The translations under genes and the position numbers were made by a program. A stretch of DNA of 64,000 nt from Silene latifolia (lineage: Eukaryota; Streptophyta; Magnoliopsida; Caryophyllales; Caryophyllaceae), in contig NC_133538.1 of assembly GCF_048544455.1 (NCBI RefSeq), positions 36,209,469-36,273,468 on the forward strand, in the 5' to 3' direction. Numbering within the stretch: position 1 is the first letter of the stretch; every line of letters starts with the position of its first letter. Below, piece after piece: positions 35,973 through 47,091 of this stretch. The notes below the pieces were generated by a model. It did not search any database. It was not told where the DNA came from and saw only the letters and a program-made list of their open reading frames with translations.

Positions 35973-37316
35973 TGTAATACTCCGTATTTATAAGTCTTTG
36001 GGTACTCTATCGAGTAGGCCTTACTCTTTCGAGTAAGGGTAAGTTGCGTTTTAGAAAAGTTTCTGACCTGTTGGGTACTCGATCGAGTAGCTAGGATACT
36101 CGATCGAGTAAGGGGGTACTCGATCGAGTACCTCGGGTACTCGATCGAGTAGCCGGTTTACGGGGGGTTTTTCTCGGGTTTCGTTAATTATGCGATTAAG
36201 ATATATAATCTTTCCGTCATCATTCTAAACACTTTTACAAAAGCCTAATTTACTGTTAAAGAGAGAAAGCAAGTTCATTCATCTTCTTAATCGCATTGTT
36301 AGCAAATCCCGGAGTTTGGAAGGTCAGTTCTCATCGTTGGTTATACCGTTGAGATCCTTGCGTCGAGGGTAAGATCTATGTATCCTTTTTGTTGTCTTTC
36401 CTTTGATTTGGTTAAACCCTAATTTAGGGATTTGGGGGTTTTTGAGTAGTATGTGATTTGGTAGCATTTGTATGTTATATGATAGGGGGAGGTTTCGTAG
36501 AGGAAGCTTTTGACACAAATTTGTAGAGACCGTCGATAATTGTGCTTTCCGGGTAGGATTTCCTACTCAGTATTAGTCCCATAATGGGATATTGGTTGAT
36601 GTATTGTATTTGGTTGTTTGATATAATAATTGTATTGTGATTGTGGTTGTGATCGTTGTCGATGGTTCGCGAGGCGTGGCCTCGGCTGAGTGGGGTCACT
36701 TGCGGGAGTGGCTTCACGCCCTAGTTTCGCCTTCTGTGGAACCCGCCACGGAAAGGGATGTGCACATTAATGGACAGGGTTATCGCTCACTATGTGGAGC
36801 GGGGATTTGGTGGGTACGGCTGCGGTCCCCCATCGGGTGGCTGGTCCAAAGTGGACGGTCGGTGATTGAGATGATTGGATTTGGCGTGATTGTGTGTGTG
36901 TGACAGTTAAGTCTGCCTTTTATCTTATTGTTGATATATGTTGAATTGTGTGATTAGTATCGACCCGTTTAAATGTTTTAAAAACTGTGGTGATCCATTC
37001 GGGGTGGTGAGCAGTTATTGAGCGGTATGATATGACGCGTATGGGATAGCCGATGAGTCATCACGTGGCGCTTAGAAGTCTTCACTGTGTCGGACGATGT
37101 CTAGTAGCTTTGATAGTTTTAGCGAGAGACCGTCCGAGAACCTTGTAATTCCTTTTATTAGTTTTGGTTTTGAACATGTAATCACTTAATCTATAATTAC
37201 ATTAAAAGTACGTTTCGTTATTGTCTTATGATATTCAGTACCTCGGGCAACCGAGATGGTAGTATCCTTATACCTGAGTGGTCCTGGTAAGGCACTTGGA
37301 GTATGGGGGTGTTACA
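35973..37316 (+). repeat. LARD 3' LTR
   Basis: 1,344 bp partner of 29457-30801, with palindromes at the same relative places (36003, 36022, 36076, 36097, 36117, 36138). Confidence 0.93.
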
Positions 37317-37721
37317 CCCGGTCCAGGGTTAAATGGATGAAAGGCGTCATAGGTCTTGTGGGACAAAAGACCATTTGTGTACTAGAATCTGTTGATCGGG
37401 TGGACCCTTATCGATTGGGTGCCCAGTGTCCGGTGGGTCCTTTCCGGTTGGATGCCAGAGACCGTTTGTGTTCTAGGACTTCTGAAGTGACGGACCCGGT
37501 CCAGGGTATATTGGATGCAGAGGATGTTCGATATGCATGTGTAGCGAATCCCCAAGAAGGGCACGTGGACGGCTCATGGTAGCATGGTGTGTCGGCTAAG
37601 GGGAGGTTATCAAGACTTGTGATGTTTCGGGTGTCTAGAATTTGGGGCTGTAGATGCGGGAAATTCTCCATAGAGGTCAAGGTCCGAGTCAAGATGATGG
37701 TCCTTGGTTTGAGGGGAGGAT
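37317..37721. other. TRIM internal region, right part
   Basis: Begins with the LARD target duplication CCCGG. It is non-coding, carries the repeated GACCCGGTCCAGGGT motif near 37493, and ends in the TRIM purine tract. Confidence 0.65.
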
Positions 37722-37913
37722 TGTTAGGGTGCAAACCCTTGTCCCACATCGGTAGAATAAAGATGGAAGATCATCTTTATAAGTGTCTACTAAATATAAT
37801 AGTACGAGGCCTTTTGGGAAGGAGCCTAAGAGCAAATCCATGAGGGCTTGGCCCAAAGCGGATAATATCGTACTATTATGGACAGTGGACACAGATGCAG
37901 CAGAGGCCCAACA

Positions 37914-39480
37914 CGGGATATTCACGCTTCCGCACAACACCTAAGTTTTTGAACATTATGAGTGTCATGGTATTTTTCCAGAATGTTCATGAGTTTAAAT
38001 TTTGAATTTATTTGAAATTTTAGTGATTTATTTGAAGTTTATAGCATTTTATTGTAATTTTGAGTCCTTTTATGAACAATATTAAGAAATATGAGTTAAT
38101 TATGGTCAAATAGTTAGTGGAGACTAATTTTGAATCCTAAGAAGTTAGGGTAATTAACTTGTGCATAAATATGAATTTATGTAATTTTTGTGATTATAAA
38201 ATGTTGAATCACGCAAATCCGTAAAACCCGAGTAATATACGATATTGGCTAATTAAAGGCGATTTAGCATAAAATTGGGCATGTTCATACATATTTTAAT
38301 GCTACATTTTATTTATGATAGTCATAATTTTATTTTATCTAATTTTTGAATTATGTACTTTTTACTTAGTATGACCTTAGTTTTTAATTGGTATTGCCCG
38401 AAATATATGGGAATATCGATTCGGTTGTAATTTTATTGTGATCTCGTATCACCGTCTTGTAATTTAATAGATTTATTTTATTATAGTTACAAATGTATAA
38501 TAGGAAATTATGTAATTTATTATATAATTTTATTCATTTCGGAGTTCCCAAAGACGGATTTCTTCAAGAAGGCGATACATAAAGACGGTGTTACCTCGAG
38601 ATGCGTGCCACAACCGAAGTTCAAGGGACCAATGCAGTTGGTTTCCGAATATGTAATAGTTAATTAGATTTTCTATTTTAGGAAGGCCATACTAGGATTT
38701 TATTTAATTTATGCTTTGCATTTTATTTATATGTTGCATGCATCGCTAAATCGCCATAACTAAAACATGCATCATCTTTTAATCGAGTATATCGACCGTG
38801 TCAATTATAATTATCAGAGTTCACCGCTTTAGTTCACTTAAAACGTGATAGATAATAAATTGACATGACCTCTTGCTAAAATAAACAATTGAGACATAGC
38901 CTTACCAAAGAGTAGAAACCATGAAAACCTATTTCGTGAGGGAGTGCACTCGGCCACACCGGGGTACAAACCTTGTTACGTAAGGGAAGTGGGTGATAAA
39001 TGTCTATCCACCGAATTCATGTTGATAAGGGATGTATCGGCCACACCGTGCCCAAGTTGATGTGGATTTGGATCATGGACACATTTATTCGAAATTTGGA
39101 TTGAACTCAACAAAAGTTTTTGATAAGGGATGTATCGGCCACACCGTGCCCTTGTCGGATGTGTTTTGGGCTAAAGATAAATGTTAATGTAATTTTATCG
39201 ACCAAGAGTTCTAAGAGTAGAATCGATTAAAGAGTTAATCCACCGAGTTATATTGATAAGGGATGTATCGGCCACACTGTGCCCAAGTTAATATGAATTT
39301 GGATCTTGGAATCATTTATCATAGTTGGGTAGAGGTCACTATGTAAATGCTATACTTGTTTTTCCAAGTATTAATAAAACGATAAATGTTAAGTTTTCCA
39401 TTATTTCGTTATTATATTGTTCTATTTCTTTACCACAATTCATATACGATATCATTTCGATTTTTGATTCAAAACTCCAT
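37914..39480. other. Copia-C leader, continued
   Basis: Non-coding, AT-rich. It contains three copies of a ~33 bp motif, TGATAAGGGATGTATCGGCC followed by ACACYGTGCCC (39023, 39121, 39253), about 98-132 bp apart, and a weaker fourth at 38937-38969. Confidence 0.6.
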
Positions 39481-42400
39481 TAAAACATCGTAACTAAAGA
39501 CAAAATTTGAATTTTCTTCTAAAGACCTCGAAAGAACCATTGCTAAGGATCTCTTGTAAAGAGTATAGATTAAAGTTATTCATTATCAAACAGGTTTTTG
39601 ATTCTTGACTAACACATCTACTTACAATGGATTGTTATTCATATACTTAATTGAATTAAGTACCTTGAAGCGATAAATTATTTTGGTAATTAGATTTGTC
39701 AGAATTCGTAATTGACCAAAATAACGCAACCACTTCAATAAAAGTTTTAAGACTAAAACGAACAAATGAAGAGTAATCTTCATGAATTCAATTTTGCTTC
39801 TCAAAGCAAAGACTCATTGAAATAAGTGGGAGCATTCTCTTAAACCGTTAAGATGAGGATGAGGTTCAAGAAGTAAAGATTATAATGGAATTGATACAAA
39901 GGTAATGTTAAAGGTAAAGTTGTTGAGAATGACGATACTAAACCTATCAATCCCGACCGATAAGTTTCCATTGTCTTAAATGTTGGACACGAGAAAGGAG
40001 ACTACCCCAAATTATTGAAGAATCAACAAGTTATTTGTGGGACATCTAATGAGACCTTCTTCTTTAAATGTTTATTTGATTGACACAAAATTTTGCTAGT
40101 ACTACTTCGTCAATATTGGAAACCGGTGGTAGTTTTCATCATTATGTTTGATACATAGGATGATTAGAATATGACGACTAGCAACAATGAAGTTGAGAGA
40201 TAGAGTCATTGTGTACTAAATCTAGTTTTCGGGTTTGGAGTTGTACTTAATTGTGACTATTAAGTACATAAACTCTAAATAAGAATACAAACTTGTTAAG
40301 ATACAAAAGAGGTTTTACTTTTGTGACCCTATACACCACGATTTGATGTATGGCTAGCCCATTATCAAAATGATTATATTCTAAACCAAACTAGAATGAT
40401 ATATCATGAAGATGATGCAAGACTCAAATTGATAACCCAAGATTAAACCTTAAATTCTAGAATGATTAACGCAAAGAGTTATCGAGTACTCTTGAAACCA
40501 TTAGATTGTTAATGGAATATGCGTATCTTGTATTCAAAGCAAGATGTCTCGTGCCTTTTGGTTGAAAAGGAGATCGAGGTTGTAAATCATCGATCCAAAA
40601 TAGGTTGATCATTTTCTTTTACCAACGATTTAAGTTGACGCTAATATGTTCACTTAATAAGGTAAATAGAAAAATCTTTGAAGAATTTCAAAGAGTTCAA
40701 GGAATCACGATTTAGTCGTGATGGGATTATCAAAGTGAAGACTTTGATATAAGCCAAAAGAAATGTGATATAGTATCACAAGTTAATCTCACTTAGCACG
40801 CATTATGGGATAATGTGTGGTTGGATAACAAATCAAATGCTATTCGATATGGTTTGGACTTCGATCAAGTTACTTTGAGTTACTTGATCCTTTTGGGGAT
40901 TTTATCTTTTTGTCTAGATTATTTTTCCGCTAAATATAAAACGATTCATATGAGATATGAAATGGTAGGGTACCATGTTTGTAAGTTTTCACAAGAAACA
41001 AATGCTCATTTTTCCCTTTCAATTATCACGAGTACGACGGGTTTTCGGCTCGTGAAGCTGTCTTTCTAAAATACAAGTTTATTTCTAGAAGACAGAGTGG
41101 GAGAAATTATTCAAGAGAGCCACAAAGAATGTTATGTCGCAAGAAACTGGTGTTTCTTGGCTACATGAGACGTTTTGTGTAAGACATTGTTTCTTTAAAA
41201 CCTAGGAGGTTAAATTCGTCACTTGTTAAAAATGATGAATTCATGCTACTTTTAAGAAAGTAAAGAGCTTATAACTTACAAAAGAAATTGTTTGATTCAA
41301 GTTGATTACTTCTAGAAAGTAATGAAAATATGACTTACATAAGAGTATTTAAGTCACAACTCAATACAAGGCTCAGAGCCATGAAAATCCGAAACAAAAG
41401 GGCTTAATTAGTGACAAAGGGTTTTGCACTAATTAAGAGAGATTTCATAGCAAGATTGGTTGCAAAGGGTTTTGCACTACTTTAAATGCTTAAGTCTATT
41501 TGGATCTTCTTAGGGATTGTGTTTCATTATTATGAAATACATAGCGAGTGAATCTAAAACTCACTTCTTCATTTAGAAGGAATGTATTCAATACATGTCT
41601 TGAGTTTTATAGATTCTTGCAATCCTAAGATAATGTGAAACTTAAGAGATAATATTAAGTAGGACATCAATGAGTTAGAATCAACATTTTGATCATGTGA
41701 TAAAACTTTTCTCGATAAGTCGAGAAGTTGTGTTTATACATGAAGTTTAGTGGGAGTTACGAAAATGTTAATTAGTCTTATATGTGAATGACATATTGAT
41801 CATTGCGAATGATGTAAGACTTTTGGAGCATTATAATATATCTTTAATATCCGGATTTATGAAGATAAATCCACATGATATTAGCGTCAATAAGAAGTCT
41901 TACGTTGATAAGATTCATGACTAGTTCAATTAAATTGAACATATTTGATTGATTACATTTGCTTCCTCTGCCGGATCAATTAAATAAGTAATGATGTGTA
42001 ACACTTCATATACTTTGAGTATGATGAATTGTTTTCAAAATCGAATTTAAGTAATCTTTACCAAGTAAGCCATAAAGATTACCCTTAAGTGCTTGCAGAA
42101 GCATTAAGGCTATGATGCAAAGTGTTTATGATGTAATTTTGTGTAAGGGTGTTACACAAGTGACAATTGACAATTGAGATTGCGCATGGTTTCCGACAAA
42201 ACCATAATCAAAACACATTAGGATGGTTAAGATACCATTGTGGCAATGTTAATTAAGAAGTAGATTTTCTAGAATCGTTATAGACAATAAAGAACAATGA
42301 GAGATATTTATAACGGAAATTGAGTACACTTGCAATCATGAGATGTGCAAGAAGGATGTGTTCCGCACACTGTGAAAACAGTGGGAGCTATTCTTAGGCT

Positions 42401-43404
42401 AGAGGGCCTATGTCTTGATTGGATCTCGACACGTACTCAGAAAGTTTTGTAATGCAAATGTATACATTACAAAGGAAAACGAGTATGTAGTAAGGTTGAG
42501 TAAGGTACAAGAAATTGATAAAACCTACTAACCAAAGCCTTCTCAAAGGCTAAACATGATGAGTCATGTCATTTCAATTGAATTGAAATGAACAACTACG
42601 TACAAGATCAAATTAGATTATAGAACATGAAATAGTAATCGGGCATTGACTATTCATATGTGATAATCGCATTTGTCGTTCGAGTTTTACTTTAAAACAC
42701 TTTTATTATACTTTGTTACATCCAAACGGGTTGTAGAGACAGCGTTGAACCCCGTTAAAGTGAACCCGGATTAACATAGTATTAGCCTATAGTCGCTTGT
42801 ATGAGGTGACGTCTCGAAGTGACTAGAATGTGATGCGATTGATGGCAAGTTCAAGTGCTATAGAGTCATGTGAGATGACTAGTCGATCACATAGGCAGAC
42901 TGTTAGGAACAGTTTGTCGGGCCTTATGACCGCTTATAGAGTTCTGGCAATTTATATAGCCTGGTCGTGGCGAGAGCTGCTATAGTATTCTAATGAGTCG
43001 ATTCTTTTGACTAAAGACTGTTCGCCTAAGATAGCACAGTTTCAGATTAACTTTGATTTGTGTTACTACGACCTTCGTAAATGGGGTCAAATGGACATAT
43101 TTTGGGTTATGATGGCTGTGGCTAGTCGAAGAGAATAAGTGCGATAGGAATTATCCACCCCCTTGTCAGGGTTAAAACAATATCTCAGAGCCACTCGAGG
43201 AGTAATGAACTGGAAATGCGTGGCCACGCTCGGAAGGTATCTATAATAGATAAATCCGGTCAATCAGTTATTCTCCAGATCGAGGAAACCACTCTCGATA
43301 TGATCACTTGCAAGTACGACCCGAAAGACACCTTGCATTGAGTGGGAGATAGTAATAGGACAAGAGAATTGGTGACGCACACTTGTCGAGGACAAGTGGG
43401 AGAT
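39481..43404 (+). pseudogene. Copia-C gag-pol relic, heavily degenerate
   Basis: No long frame survives, but scattered motifs show a Ty1/copia pol in order: AREAVFLKYKFISRR (about 41050-41095, integrase/hinge type), [10 protein letters not shown] (about 41450-41480, RT start), IFLGIVFHYYEI (about 41510-41545), and LVLYVNDILIIANDVRLLEH (41770-41830). The last is the RT active site, with YVND where functional enzymes have YVDD. The purine tract AGTGGGAGAT precedes the 3' LTR. Dozens of stops and shifts make this one of the oldest coding relics in the window, although its LTRs differ by only about 2%, which suggests the copy was already defective when inserted. Confidence 0.7.
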
Positions 43405-44681
43405 TGTTGGGAAATGTGTCCTCAACAATAGTGTGATCACATGATTTAAATATCATTATTAAATCTCATTTTAAGAATACATGTGGGATGTAATATTTTA
43501 CAGTCAACTGGTCCACACATATCGGTAATGATTGGCTGACTAGAGTTTGACATTACTGTCGTGCGACGGTGGTGATCAGTTGATCCCCTTAGGTGATACC
43601 TATAGAGAAATACTCTTAATTTATTATTTAATTAATCGTATACCGATATGAGTTAATTAAATTGCTTAAAATTGACGGATGATTTTGTGAGTATAATTTA
43701 CGTATCTTATTGTAAATATGATTAAATGAGGCACGGTCTAAGTAATCGAATTGTTTTATTACTTAGATGAAATCATTGTTTACAGAAACAATTGAAACGG
43801 AATGAATAAATTATTATAAATACTGAATGTTGTAATTTATAATTTGGAAACATTTTTGGTACGAGTAATTACGAATTACTAGTCGATTTTGTAAATGACA
43901 TATTTTGTGAGTATGTTGATTTTTAATAAGTTAAAAATACATTACATTGTGACATGTCATGTAACATGTTACATGTGACAAATTGACAAATGACAAAATA
44001 AAATGGATCATCCATTTTATAATGAAAGTGCCGAAATTATGGAGGGAGTTAGTGGAGAAATTGTGTTAATTGTTTAAGTGGAAAACACAATGATGAAAGC
44101 TAACAAGTAGTCATGCAAACCTAAGCTTTTGAGAAGAGAAAAAATAAAAGGCATTGGGCATACTACCCAAGGCCAATTTTCGGCCAACCATAGAAGAAAA
44201 GAAAAGAGTTTTTCTTTTCAATTCATTAATTCATTCTTTTCATCTTATTTTTCTAGTGTAAGAAAATCTATCAAAAACTCTCTACAATTTATGATAATTC
44301 TAGAGAAATAAAGTCACAAAATTACTATCTCTTGAACCGAAATTCCAAGAGTAAAATCAATGTTTTGTGTCAATTTTAAGTAGACTAATCTTAATACTAG
44401 ATCATATTATTTTAGTCTTTAAGATGTATTCCTTGGGTATTCACATTTGGGAGAGGTTCTAATTTGGACCTTTTGTTCATCCATTTAAGGGAAAGCTCAA
44501 GAACTAACAAATAGGTGAATTTGTTAGTGCCCATAAAACCAAATTTCATTTGGTGAGAAATTGATTTTCTTATCTCCTTTTATTAAAGTTTGCATGCATA
44601 AGATTCATTTATTAATTTTATGACAAATTAAATTCAAAACATATATGAATATGTTGAGTATATAGATCTACTTTTCTAACA
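43405..44681 (+). repeat. Copia-C 3' LTR
   Basis: 1,277 bp partner of 27113-28387, followed by target duplication GTTTT (44682-44686). Confidence 0.93.
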
Positions 44682-44686
44682 GTTTT

Positions 44687-45928
44687 AACATCCCACGCGA
44701 TTGCACGGGACATAAGGTCAACTTGAATGGCAAGTAATACACTCAAAAGGAGTCTCTAAATGATCTTGGGCAATCTACCAATACACACCAAAAGAGCAAA
44801 CGACTACATTCATTTTGTGCCATGGGTATTCAGGAGGGGCGTAATAGATTGGGTTAACAGGTGTTTGAGGTCATGTTTTAAGAGTGTTGACAATATACCA
44901 AGAAAAGCAAAGAAAATGAATAGAAAAAACACTGAGTTGATCAAAACTACCAAAAGATTAAGGAGCAAAGATCCGAGTAAATCAAGACGAGTTGAAGTGT
45001 TTAAGGTTTTAAAAGAGTCTAGGATGAATGTCAAATTAAAGGAGTAGAAGGTAAGCGAGAGTTGACAAAACGAGGGACAGACGCACACAATGTGGATGAT
45101 AATGTGGATGATACTCTTAGAATGACGGTGACACATGTTAAACAAGGCGAAACAGGTAACCTCGACAGGAGAGACTAACATTATGTGGGAGTATACGTCC
45201 CCCAAGCTAGCTACAAGAAAAGAAAATTACGGTGCTTGGTACATGTGGAACATAATCATTTAAGGTTGGTCATGAAAAGAAGGGTAAGGTGAGGGTAAGA
45301 GCACTCTTTAGAATAAGAGAAGTTTAAGGAGAAACTTTTAAAGTAGCACCAAGAGCTGATATAATAGTTACAATAGGTTTAAAATTAAAAGAAATTGAGT
45401 AACAAGAATGTTTTGATGATGAAAAAAGAGCACATTAACTCATTGTCAAAAACGTTTCAAGAGACATTGACAATAATAAATATATGAAACACATGGTTGA
45501 GGTGAGGAGGATAGGTCCAAAAAGAAGGGATCTAAGAGACTTAAGGGTATACTTCATGACTGCATCTATATTAGTCGTTTATCATACTTTAAATTCAAAG
45601 ATCAAAAGAGATGAGGCGTGTACATGTTGTATGTAACACATGCAATGTTAAACGAATTAAAATACAAATGGATTGCCATTTTTTGTTTTGTTTTACCAAT
45701 TAAATATCTCAAAACTACTATCTAAGGGAAAAAATGTATTATCCAATAAGTGTCAATTAGTTTAGAATTAACTACTATCTAAGCAATATATTTTGTTAAT
45801 CAAATATGTCAGCATTAAAATTGATCTATAGTCCCCTTTACACAATAAAGGCTAAAACAACCTTACGCATTTTACAATTATTTAGATAATTATTTTAGAA
45901 TCCGTGCAACGCACGGGCATCACACTAG
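44687..45928. other. Helitron right arm
   Basis: Contains CCCACGCGATTGCACGGGA at 44696, like an inverted relic of a Helitron hairpin, and a 95-codon Lys/Arg-rich frame (44760-45047) that I do not recognise. It ends in the 3' hairpin and CTAG. Confidence 0.55.
45902..45928 (+). terminator. Helitron 3' hairpin and CTAG end
   Basis: 6 bp GC-rich stem with 3-base loop, 8 bases, then CTAG. In Helitrons this hairpin is taken to act as the rolling-circle stop signal. Confidence 0.85.
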
Positions 45929-46079
45929 TTGATAATATCACAAGGTATATATACAAGGGTTTGTTAGCTACTAACTAGGAAGATTACCTAATAATTAGGC
46001 AACTAATTATCTATACAATCGACTATGTTAAGTAACTAAATATTACGTAAATAATTACAAATTTACTTATATTCTATCA
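45929..46079 (-). repeat. Copia-B 5' LTR, proximal 151 bp
   Basis: Aligns with 8246-8396 with three substitutions and completes the piece at 10898-10924. The following AAAGG (46080-46084) is the right target duplication. Confidence 0.92.
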
Positions 46080-46084
46080 AAAGG

Positions 46085-46811
46085 CAAGGTTGTTTGCTAA
46101 CAATATCCCCTAAATCAATGAAAAGGTAATAAGGCAATCCCATAAAATCAACACAAAATCAAAGACGGCACGTATTCGTCACTTTGGAGTGACGGATACC
46201 ATTTCCTCTCACAAATGACCCAAATAGAGGAGAGAGGGAAGCACATGGGGGTGCCCCCACCTTGTCCCTCCTATCATTTTGTGAGTGACATTACCCGTCA
46301 CTTGCTCCGATCCGTCTTCAACAAGACTAACTGAAAAATCAATAAAGTGGTACTTATTTGCTACTACTCATCAAGATACACAGTATGGCAAATATCTCTA
46401 GACTATCCTCCTAACTATACAACTACCACCTTTGCATTTGTGCCACCTATACATAATATTTAGCTTACTCCACAGCCAAGATGTAAGAGTTCGATATTAG
46501 TGTTGGGCGTCAAGCAGCTTAAGACCTGCTTACATTACACAACTGTGTAACTATACCCTTCCTCAAAACACAAATACAGGGGTTAGTTATTTATATACCA
46601 ATATTTAATTAAAAGTTATTAAATCTCGAAAAATTGATATTAATCGCAAAAATATACTAGCTTGTTGTATTATTATTACTTAGGTTATGTTGAATTTGGC
46701 TTGCTTTTGCAATTAGTGATCATAATTTGTACACAGATTATAATTTTTATTAATGACATAACTGGTATATACACATTTATCCATATGTTTTTGATATTCA
46801 TGTTTCTTATA
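46085..46811. other. Background right of Copia-B
   Basis: No gene. It contains the first of two inverted repeat copies (46163-46327). Confidence 0.5.
46163..46327 (+). repeat. Inverted repeat copy 1
   Basis: Shares GACGGATACCATTT, GGGAAGCACATGGGGGTGCC and TTACCCGTC in the same order with the reverse complement of 47092-47262. Probably two copies of a MITE family in opposite orientation; no clean target duplication seen. Confidence 0.6.
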
Positions 46812-47069
46812 CTTCCTCCATTCAACTCCAAACTACCATATTGCTTTTTCACGTTTGCCAACACATGTTTTGCGCGGTAAATATCATTAGCTACGTATAT
46901 GCAAAAATTATAAAAGTTACATATTTTTAATGTACTCGTAAAGACGAATCAAATAAGATCCCACAAGAATATATTTTCACTTATATATTGAGAGAAAATT
47001 GCAATTGAAGATTCATTTGTGAATAGTATGCAAAAACCAATATAGTAGTTTGGAGTTGAATGGAGGAAG
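46812..47069. mobile_element. Stowaway-like MITE
   Basis: 258 bp with TIRs CTTCCTCCATTCAACTCCAA and its inverse, flanked by TA (46810-46811 and 47070-47071). The CTYCCTCC start and TA duplication are those of Stowaway (Tc1/mariner) MITEs. Confidence 0.88.
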
Positions 47070-47091
47070 TATGACAATAGGTCTTGGTATA

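Larger units (their letters stand above)
29457..37316 (+). mobile_element. LARD-like non-coding LTR retrotransposon, 7.9 kb
   Basis: LTRs 29457-30801 (1,345 bp) and 35973-37316 (1,344 bp) begin TGTAATACTCCGTA and end GGGTGTTACA. The target duplication CCCGG is at 29452-29456 and 37317-37321. The PBS TGGTATCAGAGC starts at 30804, and the purine tract AAGGAGGGAAGAC ends at 35972. The 5.2 kb interior has no recognisable gag or pol on either strand, so it fits a large retrotransposon derivative moved by a related, probably gypsy-type, partner. The AACTTCGGGGACGAAGTTC motif before the purine tract resembles plant gypsy 3' ends; that assignment is tentative. Confidence 0.88.
29138..37913 (+). mobile_element. 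TRIM-like miniature LTR element, split by a LARD
   Basis: LTRs 29138-29329 and 37722-37913 are 192 bp each, begin TGTTAGGGTGCAAACC and end CCAACA or ACAACA. TGGTATCAGAGC (PBS) starts at 29332, and the purine tract GAGGGGAGGA precedes 37722. Without the inserted LARD its internal part is only about 535 bp with no coding frame, which fits a terminal-repeat retrotransposon in miniature. LTR motifs GAGGCCTTTTGGGAAGGAGC and GGGCTTGGCCCAAAGC match what I recall of plant TRIM LTRs. The flanks CCTAA and CGGGA do not match, so no target duplication is visible. Confidence 0.82.
27113..44681 (+). mobile_element. Copia-C: LTR retrotransposon with degenerate pol and nested elements
   Basis: The 5' LTR 27113-28387 and 3' LTR 43405-44681 begin TGTTGGGAAA and end TTCTAACA. 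The target duplication GTTTT is at 27108-27112 and 44682-44686. A primer-site-like GGTATCAAGAGCC starts near 28391. The LTRs (1,275 and 1,277 bp) differ by about 2% by eye. The copia assignment comes from RT relics at 41430-41830. A TRIM (29138-37913) is inserted in the 5' internal region. Own length without nested insertions is about 8.8 kb. Confidence 0.9.
10925..45928 (+). mobile_element. Helitron, non-autonomous, with later insertions
   Basis: The 5' end TCGATATAAA begins at 10925 directly after LTR base A10924. The 3' end is a 6 bp stem, CCGTGC-AAC-GCACGG (45902-45916), then 8 bases and CTAG (45925-45928), followed by LTR base T45929. This is the Helitron rule: TC at 5', hairpin then CTRR at 3', insertion between A and T without target duplication. 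The uninterrupted LTR at 8219-8396 reads CCTTATTGATAAT across this point, so both ends are set to the base. Removing later insertions leaves about 3.7 kb with no Rep/Hel protein. Confidence 0.88.
8219..46079 (-). mobile_element. Copia-B: Ty1/copia element split by a 35 kb nested insert
   Basis: Read on the - strand. The 3' LTR is 8219-8396, the internal part 8397-10897, and the 5' LTR is in two pieces, 10898-10924 and 45929-46079, separated by a Helitron. The pieces total 178 bp, equal to the 3' LTR. The target duplication AAAGG lies at 8214-8218 and again 38 kb away at 46080-46084. The LTRs differ at four positions of 178 (about 2.2%). The internal region lacks most of integrase and reverse transcriptase. 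The purine tract CTGCGGGGGTG and the Gag and RNase H sequences are closely related to Copia-D. Confidence 0.92.

Noticed and set aside
44760..45205. Overlapping 95- and 131-codon frames in the Helitron right arm
   Set aside because: Opposite-strand overlap, no domain recognised; noted in the Helitron arm entry but not called as genes.
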